NCBI GenBank assembly: GCA_043767025.1
Contig: JAYUHK010000205.1
Coordinates: forward strand, 1-14,670
Length of the DNA stretch: 14,670 bases
DNA from: JAYUHK01 sp043767025
GTDB taxonomy: Bacteria > Bacteroidota > Bacteroidia > Chitinophagales > Saprospiraceae
Direction: 5' to 3'
The notes beneath the pieces were generated by a model. The model was not told where the DNA came from and did no database searches. It saw nothing but the letters and a program-made list of their open reading frames with translations. Below are positions 1-5,828 of the stretch, piece by piece (position 1 is the first letter of the stretch; every line of letters starts with the position of its first letter). Position numbers and translations under genes: made by a program.

Positions 1-1
1 T

Positions 2-151
2 ACTCGTCGGAACTCCGCCAGACTCAAACAGTTTTCGCTTCGCCAGACGATATTTTTGCAAAAACTTGAATTTCTACAAGGCACGTCTGAAAATACAGTG
101 ACATTGAATAAAATGCTGCCTGAAATTTTAGTAAAAAAATATTCTGCGTAA
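2..151 (+). CDS. 3' end of an unidentified gene (partial)
   Basis: An open frame enters from the left edge and stops at TAA 149-151, giving 49 residues. It is basic at the start and ends in a probable amphipathic helix with the tail LVKKYSA. I do not recognise the family. The other two forward frames and the reverse frames are interrupted or look less protein-like, which is the only reason for choosing this frame. It is followed by 90 bp without a gene and then the first dispersed repeat. It could be chance, since only a short piece is visible. Confidence 0.4.
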   Translation, partial: TRRNSARLKQFSLRQTIFLQKLEFLQGTSENTVTLNKMLPEILVKKYSA

Positions 152-240
152 CATGAGTTAATCATTTTCATAATTTATCATTTCTTTAGGGCTTCTAATT
201 TCTGTCTTGTTGTATCCAAGTCGCAAATTTACAGAATTGT

Positions 241-346
241 AAGTTCTTACACTTAAATAGATGACATTTGATATTGGACATAATTCATTGATTTTCAATA
301 GTTTATGACGACTCAAAATTAAAAACTAAAAACTTATAACTACTTA
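241..346 (+). repeat. Dispersed intergenic repeat, copy 1
   Basis: About 106 bp starting AAGTTCTTACACTTAAATAG and ending ACTTATAACTACTTA. It matches 3954-4059 with about six substitutions, matches the window end from 14572, and has a decayed relative at 10831-10892. It begins in a small palindrome (TAAGTTCTTA) and contains a short stem, ATTGA-TTT-TCAAT, which is kept in the other copies. The right half is A-rich with tandem AAAAACT units. It codes for nothing. The stop codon of the PIN-toxin remnant overlaps its right end. Confidence 0.85.
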
Positions 347-406
347 ACCTTCAGTTCTTTCAAGATTTACGATGTGTTTAAAGTTCCAGCTTACTAAAAC
401 GTCTGC
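344..406 (-). pseudogene. Remnant of a PIN-domain (VapC-like) toxin gene
   Basis: Read on the minus strand, this stretch encodes ADVLVSWNFKHIVNLERTEG and then a stop (TAA, forward 344-346). The intact PIN toxin at 4185-4655 has DILVSWNFKHIVN at its residues 112-124, so 12 of 13 residues match in the core, and the nucleotides are also clearly similar. Only this C-terminal strand-loop segment remains. The upstream part of the frame (about 407-436) shows no PIN character and reaches a stop, so the catalytic N-terminal half is gone. The fragment is cut off where repeat copy 1 begins. It is a decayed relic of the same toxin family in opposite orientation. Confidence 0.7.
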
Positions 407-464
407 TTTGATTTTGAAAAAATATACTTTTGCTACGCTTCACGAATTTTGAGGATATTTTTTG

Positions 465-472
465 TACCTTTG
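465..472 (+). promoter_or_regulatory. Bacteroidetes-type -7 box (TACCTTTG)
   Basis: TACCTTTG fits the Bacteroidetes sigma-A -7 consensus TAnnTTTG exactly. It ends only 4 bases before ATG 477, so transcription would begin within or just before the small gene's first codons, making a nearly leaderless message. No TTTG sits at the expected spacing upstream; the nearest (448-451) is too close. The box is therefore plausible rather than certain. Confidence 0.4.
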
Positions 473-476
473 CAAC

Positions 477-641
477 ATGGGAAAGCTCTTTTGGATGGCT
501 ACAGCTCTGTATTTACTCTATCGGTATGTGACGAAACCCGTCTATATCGCGCCGCCGCCTGCTCCAAAGCCGCCACCCCAGCAAACGCCGCCCCAAAGAG
601 CAAAAGGCGACTACACCGACTACGAAGAGATAAAAGAGTAA
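477..641 (+). CDS. Small DUF4834-like membrane protein, 54 aa
   Basis: ATG 477 to TAA 639-641 encodes 54 residues. Residues 1-22 form a hydrophobic and aromatic helix (MGKLFWMATALYLLYRYVTK) suited to a single membrane span. A proline-rich linker (APPPAPKPPPQQTPP) follows, then the tail GDYTDYEEIKE. A short membrane helix, a basic or proline-rich linker and a final G-[DE]-Y-x-D-[YF]-E-E-I are the hallmarks I associate with the uncharacterised Bacteroidetes family DUF4834; that assignment is from memory. It overlaps a longer frame that would extend the downstream pseudouridine synthase, and this reading makes far better protein sense there. It lies 41 bp upstream of that synthase and is probably co-transcribed. 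The molecular role is unknown. Confidence 0.72.
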   Translation: MGKLFWMATALYLLYRYVTKPVYIAPPPAPKPPPQQTPPQRAKGDYTDYEEIKE

Positions 642-682
642 TCCAATCCACACACACAATCATAAAAAAAGCCCAACGCGCT

Positions 683-1429
683 ATGGACAAAGTCGAAGAC
701 AAAAAAAATACCACTCCCGAACAAAAACCAGCTTCGGCAGCCGAAAATTTTCAGATTGGCGACCTTATTTTGCTCAAAAATAACCAATTTATTGCCTTCA
801 ACAAACCTGCCGCTATTCCCGTCCAAGCCGACCCGACAGGCGACAAACCTTTGATAGAGTTGGCAGAAATCTATACCAAATCCACGCTCCACCTCGTCCA
901 CCGGCTCGACCGTCCCGCGAGCGGCGTAGTGCTTTTCGCAAAAACAAAAAATGGCTTGGCAGCCATCAACAAGCAGTTTCAGGACAGAGCGGTGCAGAAA
1001 ATCTACCTCGCCATCGTCCAGAATCCGCTCCCACAACCCGAGGGAACGCTCGTGCATTTTTTGCGCAAAAACGCTGCTACCAATCTCACGTCTGCCTTCG
1101 AGAAAGAAGTCGCCCACGCCAGCCGCGCCGAACTGCACTACCGAACCATCGGCAGCAGCGACCGCTACCACTTGCTCGAAATAGAACTTTTGACAGGGCG
1201 ACACCACCAAATCCGTGCGCAATTAGCCGCCGTCGGCTCTCCTATCAAGGGCGATGTCAAGTACGGCTCGCGCCGCGGCAATCCCGACCGCTCGATTCAT
1301 CTTCACGCATGGAAACTCAACTTCAAGCACCCTGTGTCGCAAGAACTTATCGAAATCGTTGCTCCAACGCCACCCGAAGACGCACTTTGGAAATTTTTTA
1401 TGGAAGAAAAAAACGAACAGTCGTCGTAA
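683..1429 (+). CDS. RluA-family pseudouridine synthase, 248 aa
   Basis: This enzyme isomerises uridine to pseudouridine in rRNA or tRNA in the cytoplasm. From ATG 683 the catalytic motif HRLDRPASGVVLFAKT carries the nucleophilic Asp76. The segment FIAFNKPAAIPVQ precedes it as in RluA proteins, and GRHHQIRAQLAAVGSPIKGD, the conserved C-terminal motif, is complete. There is no N-terminal S4 domain, as in the shorter RluA members. The frame stays open upstream to an ATG at 449, but that stretch is basic, unlike RluA, and coincides with the DUF4834-like gene in another frame, so I chose ATG 683 (MDKVEDKK). The first 20 or so residues look like a disordered lead-in. The exact target uridine cannot be told from the sequence. 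Codon use and base composition match the housekeeping genes of this window. Confidence 0.9.
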   Translation: MDKVEDKKNTTPEQKPASAAENFQIGDLILLKNNQFIAFNKPAAIPVQADPTGDKPLIELAEIYTKSTLHLVHRLDRPASGVVLFAKTKNGLAAINKQFQDRAVQKIYLAIVQNPLPQPEGTLVHFLRKNAATNLTSAFEKEVAHASRAELHYRTIGSSDRYHLLEIELLTGRHHQIRAQLAAVGSPIKGDVKYGSRRGNPDRSIHLHAWKLNFKHPVSQELIEIVAPTPPEDALWKFFMEEKNEQSS

Positions 1430-1550
1430 GTTTTGAAAATAAAAAAATCGTTCTTTCGTTTTTTAGATGCGTTCTTTATTCGGAAAACAAAAGTAAACTA
1501 TTCCATTTTTGCCGTCCTGAATTGCGTACAAATAAAAAAAAAATACTTAT

Positions 1551-2438
1551 ATGAAAAAAATTAATATTTATTCGTTCTTTCTTGCAGCCGTATTGCTGGC
1601 GAACAACTATAAAGTACAAGCGCAAGATTTTGGGTTCGGCTTCAAAGCAGGCTTGAACTATTCCAATCTGAACGCCGCAGCCGAAAAAGACGACAACGGA
1701 AAAGCAGTCGAAAAATTTGGCTTCGATTACGGCTTTCACGTCGGAGCTACCGGTTCGTTGAAGTTCACAGACGACTTCGGCTTGCGGCTCGAACTCCTGT
1801 ACTCCCAAAAAAACTCCACCTACCAATACGACGGACAAGCCTTCCGAATCTACCAAGCAGACGCAGCAAAAGTATATGCGACCGGCGTTCTGAAAACCAA
1901 CCTGTTGCGCTCCAACAGCTACATAGACATTCCCCTCAACGCCTACTATCGGGTAGGGCGCAAGCTCGAGGTTTCGGCAGGCGGATATTTTTCGGCATTG
2001 GTCGGCTCTACCGCCACGGGCGACATCACTTTTGAGGGAAAAACAGACGGCGGCACGCCCATCGTCGCCAAAACCTTGATGGCAAAATACAATTACTTGT
2101 CCGACAAAGCGGGTGAGGGAGTCGCCAGCGATGGCTCTTCGACTTTTTTTGCCGACGGCTTCAATTTTTCGCAACCCAACACCGTCGGTGCTTACTATGA
2201 CTTTGCGAAAAAAGACGGTAATTTTTTCAAAGGAGTTGACATCGGATTGAGCGCGGGCTTGGCGTACTACTTCAACCAAAGCCTGTACTTTAGCCTTCGC
2301 GCGCAGTACGGATTGATAGATATTACGAACAATAACTATGATTTTCAGAAGACCAAATCAAACAAATATACACTCATTCCGCGCCAAGACAAAGACACAA
2401 ATTTGACCATTCAAGCGTCTGTGGGCTTCGGTTTCTAA
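1551..2438 (+). CDS. Outer-membrane beta-barrel protein, PorT-like, 295 aa
   Basis: The N-terminus (MKKINIYSFFLAAVLLANNY, then KVQAQ) is a Sec signal peptide with likely cleavage after Ala24. The mature part is rich in alternating aromatic and glycine residues arranged as barrel strands: GFGFKAGLNYSNL at about residues 27-39, FHVGATGSLKFTDDFGLRLE at 62-81, and the final LTIQASVGFGF, which ends in Phe as outer-membrane barrels do. This fits the outer-membrane beta-barrel family that includes PorT in Bacteroidetes. PorT itself serves the type IX secretion system, but this family is broad and I do not claim that role. No enzymatic motif is visible. The PAP2 gene starts 19 bp after its stop, so the two probably share a transcript. 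An A-rich leader precedes the start, with no Shine-Dalgarno. Confidence 0.8.
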   Translation: MKKINIYSFFLAAVLLANNYKVQAQDFGFGFKAGLNYSNLNAAAEKDDNGKAVEKFGFDYGFHVGATGSLKFTDDFGLRLELLYSQKNSTYQYDGQAFRIYQADAAKVYATGVLKTNLLRSNSYIDIPLNAYYRVGRKLEVSAGGYFSALVGSTATGDITFEGKTDGGTPIVAKTLMAKYNYLSDKAGEGVASDGSSTFFADGFNFSQPNTVGAYYDFAKKDGNFFKGVDIGLSAGLAYYFNQSLYFSLRAQYGLIDITNNNYDFQKTKSNKYTLIPRQDKDTNLTIQASVGFGF

Positions 2439-2457
2439 AAACAGCATTTTTTTCTGT

Positions 2458-3042
2458 ATGAAAAATAAATTCATTCTTTTTCTTTTTTTGGCATTTCCGT
2501 TGCAGTTACTTATTGCCCAAAATGCGGATATAAATTTGCTTCGCAACATCAACAGCAGCAGCCCGAGTGGTGATAATTTTTTCAAGTTAGTGTCCCAAAG
2601 TGCTTCGCCAGTCAGTCTTTTAGCACCGATTGGACTTTTTGCGGTAGGATATTTGGAGAAAGACAAGTCGCTGAAAGAAAAAGCGATTTTTGTCGGGGCT
2701 ACCGTTTTGGTCAGCTCTGTGGTCAGCACGGGACTGAAATACGCTATCCTACGCGACCGCCCGTTTGTGACTTACCCCAATCTAATCTATAAAAAAACGG
2801 AGGGCGGCAGCCCGTCCTTTCCCTCTGGTCATACTTCTGTTGCCTTTGCGTCCGCCACGTCCCTCACGCTGGCTTTTCCGAAATGGTATGTTGGCGTTCC
2901 CGCTTTTGCGTGGGCGAGCGCAGTCGGCTACTCTCGAATGCACCTCGGCGTACATTACCCGAGCGACGTGTTGGCGGGAGCAGCGGTCGGCATCGGCAGT
3001 GCCTACCTTTGCAGTTGGCTACAACGACGGATTTTTAGGTAA
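2458..3042 (+). CDS. PAP2-family phosphatase, 194 aa
   Basis: All three motifs of the PAP2 (type 2 phosphatidic acid phosphatase) family are present. They are K94-x6-R101-P102 in KYAILRDRP, P122-S-G-H125 in SFPSGHTS, and S159-R160-x5-H166-x3-D170 in SRMHLGVHYPSD. His125 and His166 are the expected catalytic residues for hydrolysis of a phosphomonoester, typically a lipid phosphate or undecaprenyl diphosphate. A signal-like N-terminus ends LLIAQ, with possible cleavage after Ala20. Hydrophobic stretches follow around 52-65, 77-91, 126-139 and 171-186. The product is therefore membrane-bound with the active site probably facing the periplasm. The substrate cannot be inferred. It is likely co-transcribed with the barrel gene 19 bp upstream. 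Confidence 0.9.
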   Translation: MKNKFILFLFLAFPLQLLIAQNADINLLRNINSSSPSGDNFFKLVSQSASPVSLLAPIGLFAVGYLEKDKSLKEKAIFVGATVLVSSVVSTGLKYAILRDRPFVTYPNLIYKKTEGGSPSFPSGHTSVAFASATSLTLAFPKWYVGVPAFAWASAVGYSRMHLGVHYPSDVLAGAAVGIGSAYLCSWLQRRIFR

Positions 3043-3059
3043 AATATCTTCATAAATAG

Positions 3060-3100
3060 GTCACTACCCAAAACCCATTAAGTTACGGTTTTTTAGTGAC
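3060..3100 (+). repeat. Inverted repeat after the PAP2 gene
   Basis: GTCACTA (3060-3066) pairs exactly with TAGTGAC (3094-3100). Inside the stem AAAACC can partly pair with GGTTTT. The loop is long and the T-tract lies within the structure rather than after it, so this is not a textbook terminator. Its position 17 bases after the PAP2 stop is still compatible with transcription ending here. The rest of the 294 bp gap up to the next gene is AT-rich; it also holds a candidate promoter and a short coding-like remnant, listed separately. Confidence 0.35.
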
Positions 3101-3148
3101 ATGAATTTTGTTTTTTGGTAAAATTTTCTTGCGTCGTTAAAAAATTAA

Positions 3149-3179
3149 TTGTGCTTTTGTCATCTTTTACTTAATTTTG
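3149..3179 (+). promoter_or_regulatory. Candidate promoter upstream of the nuclease-like gene
   Basis: TAATTTTG (3172-3179) matches the -7 consensus TAnnTTTG, and TTG (3149-3151) lies 20 bases upstream, the usual distance for a weak -33 box. It would give a leader of about 150 bases before ATG 3337, unusually long for this window. AT-rich DNA gives such matches by chance. Confidence 0.3.
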
Positions 3180-3224
3180 AGCGTGAAAAATAGCACAAAA
3201 GTTACCCTTTTTTTCTTAACTTAA

Positions 3225-3329
3225 TGGATATGGCTTGATGAAGAATTTACAAGTACAATCACTGATTTTAAAAATTGGTGTTTGAAACAAGAAAAATCAT
3301 TGCAGGATATTTTTATAAAAACCAAATAA
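3225..3329 (+). pseudogene. Possible gene remnant, stop-bounded, no start codon
   Basis: A frame of 34 codons opens right after TAA 3222-3224 and ends at TAA 3327-3329, 7 bases before the next gene's ATG. Its translation (WIWLDEEFTSTITDFKNW then CLKQEKSLQDIFIKTK) has the mixed charge and hydrophobic pattern of a real C-terminal helix, unlike the other frames here. It has no ATG, GTG or TTG at its beginning, so it cannot be a whole gene. It may be a relic of a deleted neighbour of the nuclease-like gene. I do not recognise the family, and chance remains possible. Confidence 0.25.
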
Positions 3330-3336
3330 TGCAACT

Positions 3337-3948
3337 ATGGCATATAATAAATTTAAAATAGAACACCTCAAAGAAAAACTCCACCTCAAAGTTTTAAATG
3401 AGTATTGGCTTCATAAGGAGTTAGTGGCATTTGAAAATGACACCATTTTAGATAGCTTACTTTCTGAAGCACCAAATTTATTTTTGGGTAGCGAAAAAGC
3501 ACGGTCTGAATTTATAGTTACCCCTGTTTTACAAGCATTAAGCAGAAGAAATAGAGGACGATTTACTATATTTTCAGGTTATGAGTTCAATATAGATAAA
3601 AAAATAGAACTCAATGGATTTTGCGATTTTATTCTGGCTGCTCCTGCACTCAATAGCTTTGTATTGGAATCTCCTGCATTTTTTGTAGTAGAAACCAAAA
3701 AAACAGATATTGATGATAATGCAATTGCACAATGTGCTGCAGAGTTATACGCAGCACAAATTTTTAACGAGCGAAACGGCAAGCCACAAAAAGCCATTTA
3801 TGGCACAGTAACTTCTGGCTATACTTGGATTTTTTTAAAACTTGAAAACCAAACCTTACGTATTAACCCAGACCCTCGCTACCTCTCTTTTACCAACCCA
3901 TATCAAGTATTGGCAACACTGCAAGACATTATAGACCAAAGTTTATAA
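3337..3948 (+). CDS. Uncharacterised PD-(D/E)XK nuclease-like protein, 203 aa
   Basis: The pattern is that of a PD-(D/E)XK fold: Glu58 in EKARSE, Asp97 in GFCDFIL, then E119-T-K121 in FFVVETKK, followed by Q132 in AQCAAELYAAQIFN on the next helix. This resembles a family of stand-alone hypothetical proteins, common in cyanobacteria, with the conserved order EKARSE, FSG, CDF, VE-[AT]-K, QC and AA-x-FN, and a later IYG-x-VT-x-G-x-W-x-FLKL. Here that last block reads AIYGTVTSGYTWIFLKL. I recall the family from memory; no function is established for it. The length is normal and the protein looks intact, with no transmembrane or signal segment. It lies at the left edge of the AT-rich defence region and is followed 5 bp after its stop by repeat copy 2. 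A DNA-cleaving role is an inference from the fold only. Confidence 0.7.
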   Translation: MAYNKFKIEHLKEKLHLKVLNEYWLHKELVAFENDTILDSLLSEAPNLFLGSEKARSEFIVTPVLQALSRRNRGRFTIFSGYEFNIDKKIELNGFCDFILAAPALNSFVLESPAFFVVETKKTDIDDNAIAQCAAELYAAQIFNERNGKPQKAIYGTVTSGYTWIFLKLENQTLRINPDPRYLSFTNPYQVLATLQDIIDQSL

Positions 3949-3953
3949 AAGTT

Positions 3954-4059
3954 AAGTTCTTACACTTAAATAGATGACATTTAATATTCGACATAATTCG
4001 TTGATTTTCAATAATTTATGATGACTCAAAACTAAAAACTAAAAACTTATAACTACTTA
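3954..4059 (+). repeat. Dispersed intergenic repeat, copy 2
   Basis: Starts AAGTTCTTACACTTAAATAG five bases after the stop of the nuclease-like gene and ends AACTTATAACTACTTA. It differs from copy 1 at about six positions and from the visible part of copy 3 at only a few. The inner stem TTGA-TTT-TCAA and the start palindrome TAAGTTCTTA are kept. The orientation is the same as in all other copies. Confidence 0.85.
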
Positions 4060-4094
4060 TATGAAATAGTTTTAGCAGTTGTACTTTCTTTCCC

Positions 4095-4140
4095 TGCCTT
4101 CGCAAAGCCGCGGGACGTTGCCTGCAAGGCGACGGCGAAA
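4095..4140 (+). other. GC-rich palindromic patch before the PIN gene
   Basis: In otherwise AT-rich intergenic DNA this patch is strongly GC-rich. It contains the palindrome TTGC-CT-GCAA (4118-4127), and TTCG/GCCG segments can pair with CGGCGAA near its right end. It could fold into a bulged hairpin just upstream of the toxin promoter. I see no gene in it. It may be a fragment of another dispersed element. Confidence 0.3.
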
Positions 4141-4149
4141 CTTCATAAC

Positions 4150-4180
4150 TTGACAAAACTTCAGAAATTATTTATATTTG
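4150..4180 (+). promoter_or_regulatory. Promoter of the PIN toxin-antitoxin pair
   Basis: TATATTTG (4173-4180) is an exact TAnnTTTG -7 box and TTG (4150-4152) stands 20 bases upstream as the -33 element. The box ends 4 bases before ATG 4185, so the transcript is almost leaderless, which fits the lack of a ribosome binding site. Confidence 0.6.
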
Positions 4181-4184
4181 CAGA

Positions 4185-4655
4185 ATGAATGAAAGAGTTC
4201 CAAAAATATATTTAGACACTTCGATTTTTGGTGGTTATTATGACACTGACTTTGAGGAGGACACTCAAATTTTATTTGAAAAAATAAAATTGGGACAATT
4301 CCACGTTGTTTATTCTACAACTACCGAGGACGAATTACTTGGAGCACCAGAAAGAGTTCAACAACTTCTTCCGAATCTTGCAGAATCATTAAAAAGACGA
4401 GTTGAACTAACAGAAGAGGCTGTAAATTTAGCCGACACTTACCTTGCAGAAAATGTAGTTGGAAGAACAAGTAGGTCTGACTGTTTTCATATTGCGATGG
4501 CGACAATTAATGAAGTTGATATTTTAGTGAGTTGGAACTTTAAACATATCGTAAACATAAAAAGAATTAGAGGTTACAATGCTGTAAATATGAAACTTGG
4601 TTACAAGATAATTGACATTCGTTCACCAAAAGAAATTATATACAATGAAGACTAA
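4185..4655 (+). CDS. PIN-domain toxin (VapC-like), 156 aa
   Basis: PIN proteins of this kind are metal-dependent RNases that cleave tRNA or other RNAs when freed from their antitoxin. The acidic residues are in place: Asp11 in IYLDTSIF, Glu48/Glu50 in TTTEDELL, and Asp99 in RSDCFHIAMAT. In the fourth position the motif is SWNFKHIVN, with Asn118 where many VapC proteins have Asp; this variant is typical of this subgroup. The C-terminus (YNAVNMKLGYKIIDIRSPKEI) is longer than in minimal VapCs and matches the same subgroup. The next gene starts inside its last codons with an 11-base overlap, the translational coupling usual for toxin-antitoxin pairs. A decayed relative lies on the minus strand at 344-406. 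The target RNA is not known. Confidence 0.85.
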   Translation: MNERVPKIYLDTSIFGGYYDTDFEEDTQILFEKIKLGQFHVVYSTTTEDELLGAPERVQQLLPNLAESLKRRVELTEEAVNLADTYLAENVVGRTSRSDCFHIAMATINEVDILVSWNFKHIVNIKRIRGYNAVNMKLGYKIIDIRSPKEIIYNED

Positions 4656-4794
4656 AGAAATTGTAAAGAAAGACTTTGACGCAGTAAAATTTATGCGAGA
4701 AACAAGAGACAAAATTAGTCTTGAAATTCAGAATATGAATTTTGAGGAATTGAAAAAATATTATGCAGACCGTAGATTGAAACTTACAAAATAG
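4645..4794 (+). CDS. Putative antitoxin partner of the PIN toxin, 49 aa
   Basis: ATG 4645 lies inside the toxin's 3' end in another frame, and the 49-residue product ends at TAG 4792-4794. It is short, charged and helical (FDAVKFMRETRDKISLEI, then FEELKKYYADRRLKL). Small proteins with a DAVK-x-MRE-x-RD-x-IS core next to this PIN subgroup are, to my recollection, its usual partners in Bacteroidetes and cyanobacteria. A longer start at 4612 has no ATG and would lie wholly inside the toxin. There is no evident DNA-binding N-terminus, so binding and neutralising the toxin is the likely role, and any autoregulation is not visible. The toxin-first order is the reverse of classic vapBC. Confidence 0.7.
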   Translation: MKTKEIVKKDFDAVKFMRETRDKISLEIQNMNFEELKKYYADRRLKLTK

Positions 4795-5030
4795 AATGCC
4801 CATCGCCCAACATGGGTTTTTGTGCAAGTGGAGCAGACGGAAGTACAATCGGCTTTTTGTTCTTTACTGTACTTCAGTTCGGGCTTGACGAGCATCGCTG
4901 AACATTGGTAATAATAAACTTCTACAGTTGTTTTTCAAGCATCAGCGGTTACGAGCGGACGGAACGCTATTTCCTAACCATCGGTAATACCTGTTCGTTA
5001 GCCGTCATTGTGACGATACCCCGCAAACAT
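4795..5030. other. Structured non-coding block after the antitoxin, possibly a cassette-end site
   Basis: No gene is visible here. GCCCAAC (4805-4811) fits the integron R'' core RYYYAAC, and GTTAGCC (4997-5003) fits the R' core GTTRRRY except at one base. Next to them AACATGG (4809-4815) can pair with CCTGTT (4990-4995) with a bulge, so the ends of the block are partly complementary. Inside are an exact 8-bp inverted repeat GAAGTACA/TGTACTTC (4840-4847, 4868-4875), near-identical direct repeats GAGCAGACGGAA/GAGCGGACGGAA (4831, 4953) and ATTGGTAATA/ATCGGTAATA. A small hairpin CGTCA-TTG-TGACG follows at 5003-5015. At about 200 bp it is longer than a usual attC and no integrase is in the window, so the identity is uncertain. 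Confidence 0.35.
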
Positions 5031-5064
5031 TGACAGTCCGACAGAAAACGACAGAAAAGGCGAC

Positions 5065-5140
5065 GTTTTGTAAAATTAAAAAAGGTGCAAGCCAACACAC
5101 AAAAACCAACGCTTTTGCAGCACATTTAATTCTACAAAAC
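5065..5140. repeat. Long near-perfect inverted repeat upstream of res
   Basis: The arm GTTTTGTAAAATTAAA (5065-5080) and the arm TTTAATTCTACAAAAC (5125-5140) pair at 15 of 16 positions. Inside, GTGC (5085-5088) can pair with GCAC (5120-5123), lengthening the stem past a bulge. The loop is about 30 bases and contains the repeated word CCAAC. The structure lies 110 bases upstream of res, has no T-tract typical of a terminator, and codes for nothing convincing. It could be a transposon-end-like relic or a structured leader RNA. Confidence 0.6.
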
Positions 5141-5249
5141 CGCACCCAAAGTCCACCCATCCAGCGGATAGTTGACAATTTGACGGTAACTTTCGGGACA
5201 AAAACGCTTTAAAAACTTAACTTTAGCAATCGGAAAATTGAGGTAATAT

Positions 5250-5825
5250 ATGACGAAAGAAATAAAACAGTTTCAATATGAAATACAAGCCTATCAGGAA
5301 GACTGCGTAAATAACATTATCAGTATTTTTGAAAGCCTTCGCCAAAAAGCAAATTTTGGTGAAGTGCTGACGGCGCACCATAAAAAGAACAAATACAATT
5401 TTCCCGTTCAAGACACCAAAAACATTGACATAATGATGGAAACGGGAACGGGAAAAACGTTTACGTTTATTAAAACCATTTTTGAACTCAACAAAAAGCT
5501 TAGCTACAAGAAATTCATCGTTCTTATTCCAACCGTTCCTATTCGTGAGGGCACGAAAACAAACATGGAGGACACCAAAGATCATTTTAAAAGTTTTTAC
5601 GCTAATGAAACAGAAAAAGAAAAAGAAATTGAAACTTTTGTTTACGAGGGAGGAAATATTTCTGCTGTAAAACAATTTATCAACACTTCACATTTGTCGG
5701 CTTTGGTAATGACCCCAAGCTCGTTTAACAGCAAAGACAATATTCTGAACCGTCCATTGGAACGAGAGATGAACGCACCTGAATTATTTGTGAACAATCA
5801 GAAGCCGCCAAAATCGTATTTATAA
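5250..5825 (+). CDS. res: Type III restriction subunit Res, N-terminal fragment (gene interrupted by stop)
   Basis: Res is the ATP-dependent translocating helicase-nuclease of type III restriction systems; it acts on DNA in complex with Mod. This 191-residue piece carries the N-terminal Q-like region (FQYEIQAYQEDCVNNI), Walker A METGTGKT at residues 63-70, and motif Ia FIVLIPTVPIREG. It ends at TAA 5823-5825 just before the DEPH motif. The downstream piece continues in the same frame without loss of family sequence, so this is one gene with a nonsense codon, not two genes. GAGG (5240-5243) at 6 bases from ATG 5250 is one of few Shine-Dalgarno-like sites here. By itself this fragment lacks motifs II to VI and cannot be active. 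Confidence 0.85.
   Translation: MTKEIKQFQYEIQAYQEDCVNNIISIFESLRQKANFGEVLTAHHKKNKYNFPVQDTKNIDIMMETGTGKTFTFIKTIFELNKKLSYKKFIVLIPTVPIREGTKTNMEDTKDHFKSFYANETEKEKEIETFVYEGGNISAVKQFINTSHLSALVMTPSSFNSKDNILNRPLEREMNAPELFVNNQKPPKSYL
5823..5825 (+). other. In-frame TAA interrupting res
   Basis: Reading straight through gives KPPKSYL-stop-CLKRLNPVVIMDEPHRF, with no frame change. The codon would normally be a sense codon in the linker between motif Ia and motif II. The next in-frame ATG (5856) encodes the Met directly before DEPH, so restarting there would lose the ATP-binding half. TTG 5829 is only a formal start. The overlapping ATG of TAATG is in another frame and leads nowhere. Confidence 0.85.
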
Positions 5826-5828
5826 TGT

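Noticed and set aside
241..346. CRISPR-like array formed by the repeats
   Set aside because: The copies are single, kilobases apart and about 105 bp long, with no spacers and no cas genes.
620..1222. Long minus-strand frame inside the pseudouridine synthase gene
   Set aside because: It is a shadow of the RluA-family gene; the plus strand carries all catalytic motifs.
1407..1464. Complementary A-rich and T-rich arms (AAAAAACGAA/TTCGTTTTTT) after the pseudouridine synthase
   Set aside because: The 37-base loop and low-complexity arms make it a poor terminator; such pairings are expected in AT-rich DNA.
4060..4188. Open frame with a signal-peptide-like stretch (IVLAVVLSFPAFA) between repeat copy 2 and the PIN gene
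   Set aside because: The only ATG is out of frame by one base, the rest of the frame matches nothing I know, and it runs through the toxin promoter. Probably chance.
5030..5212. Open frame of 60 codons upstream of res
   Set aside because: It has no ATG, spans the long inverted repeat, and its translation looks like random basic sequence; the inverted repeat explains the region better.
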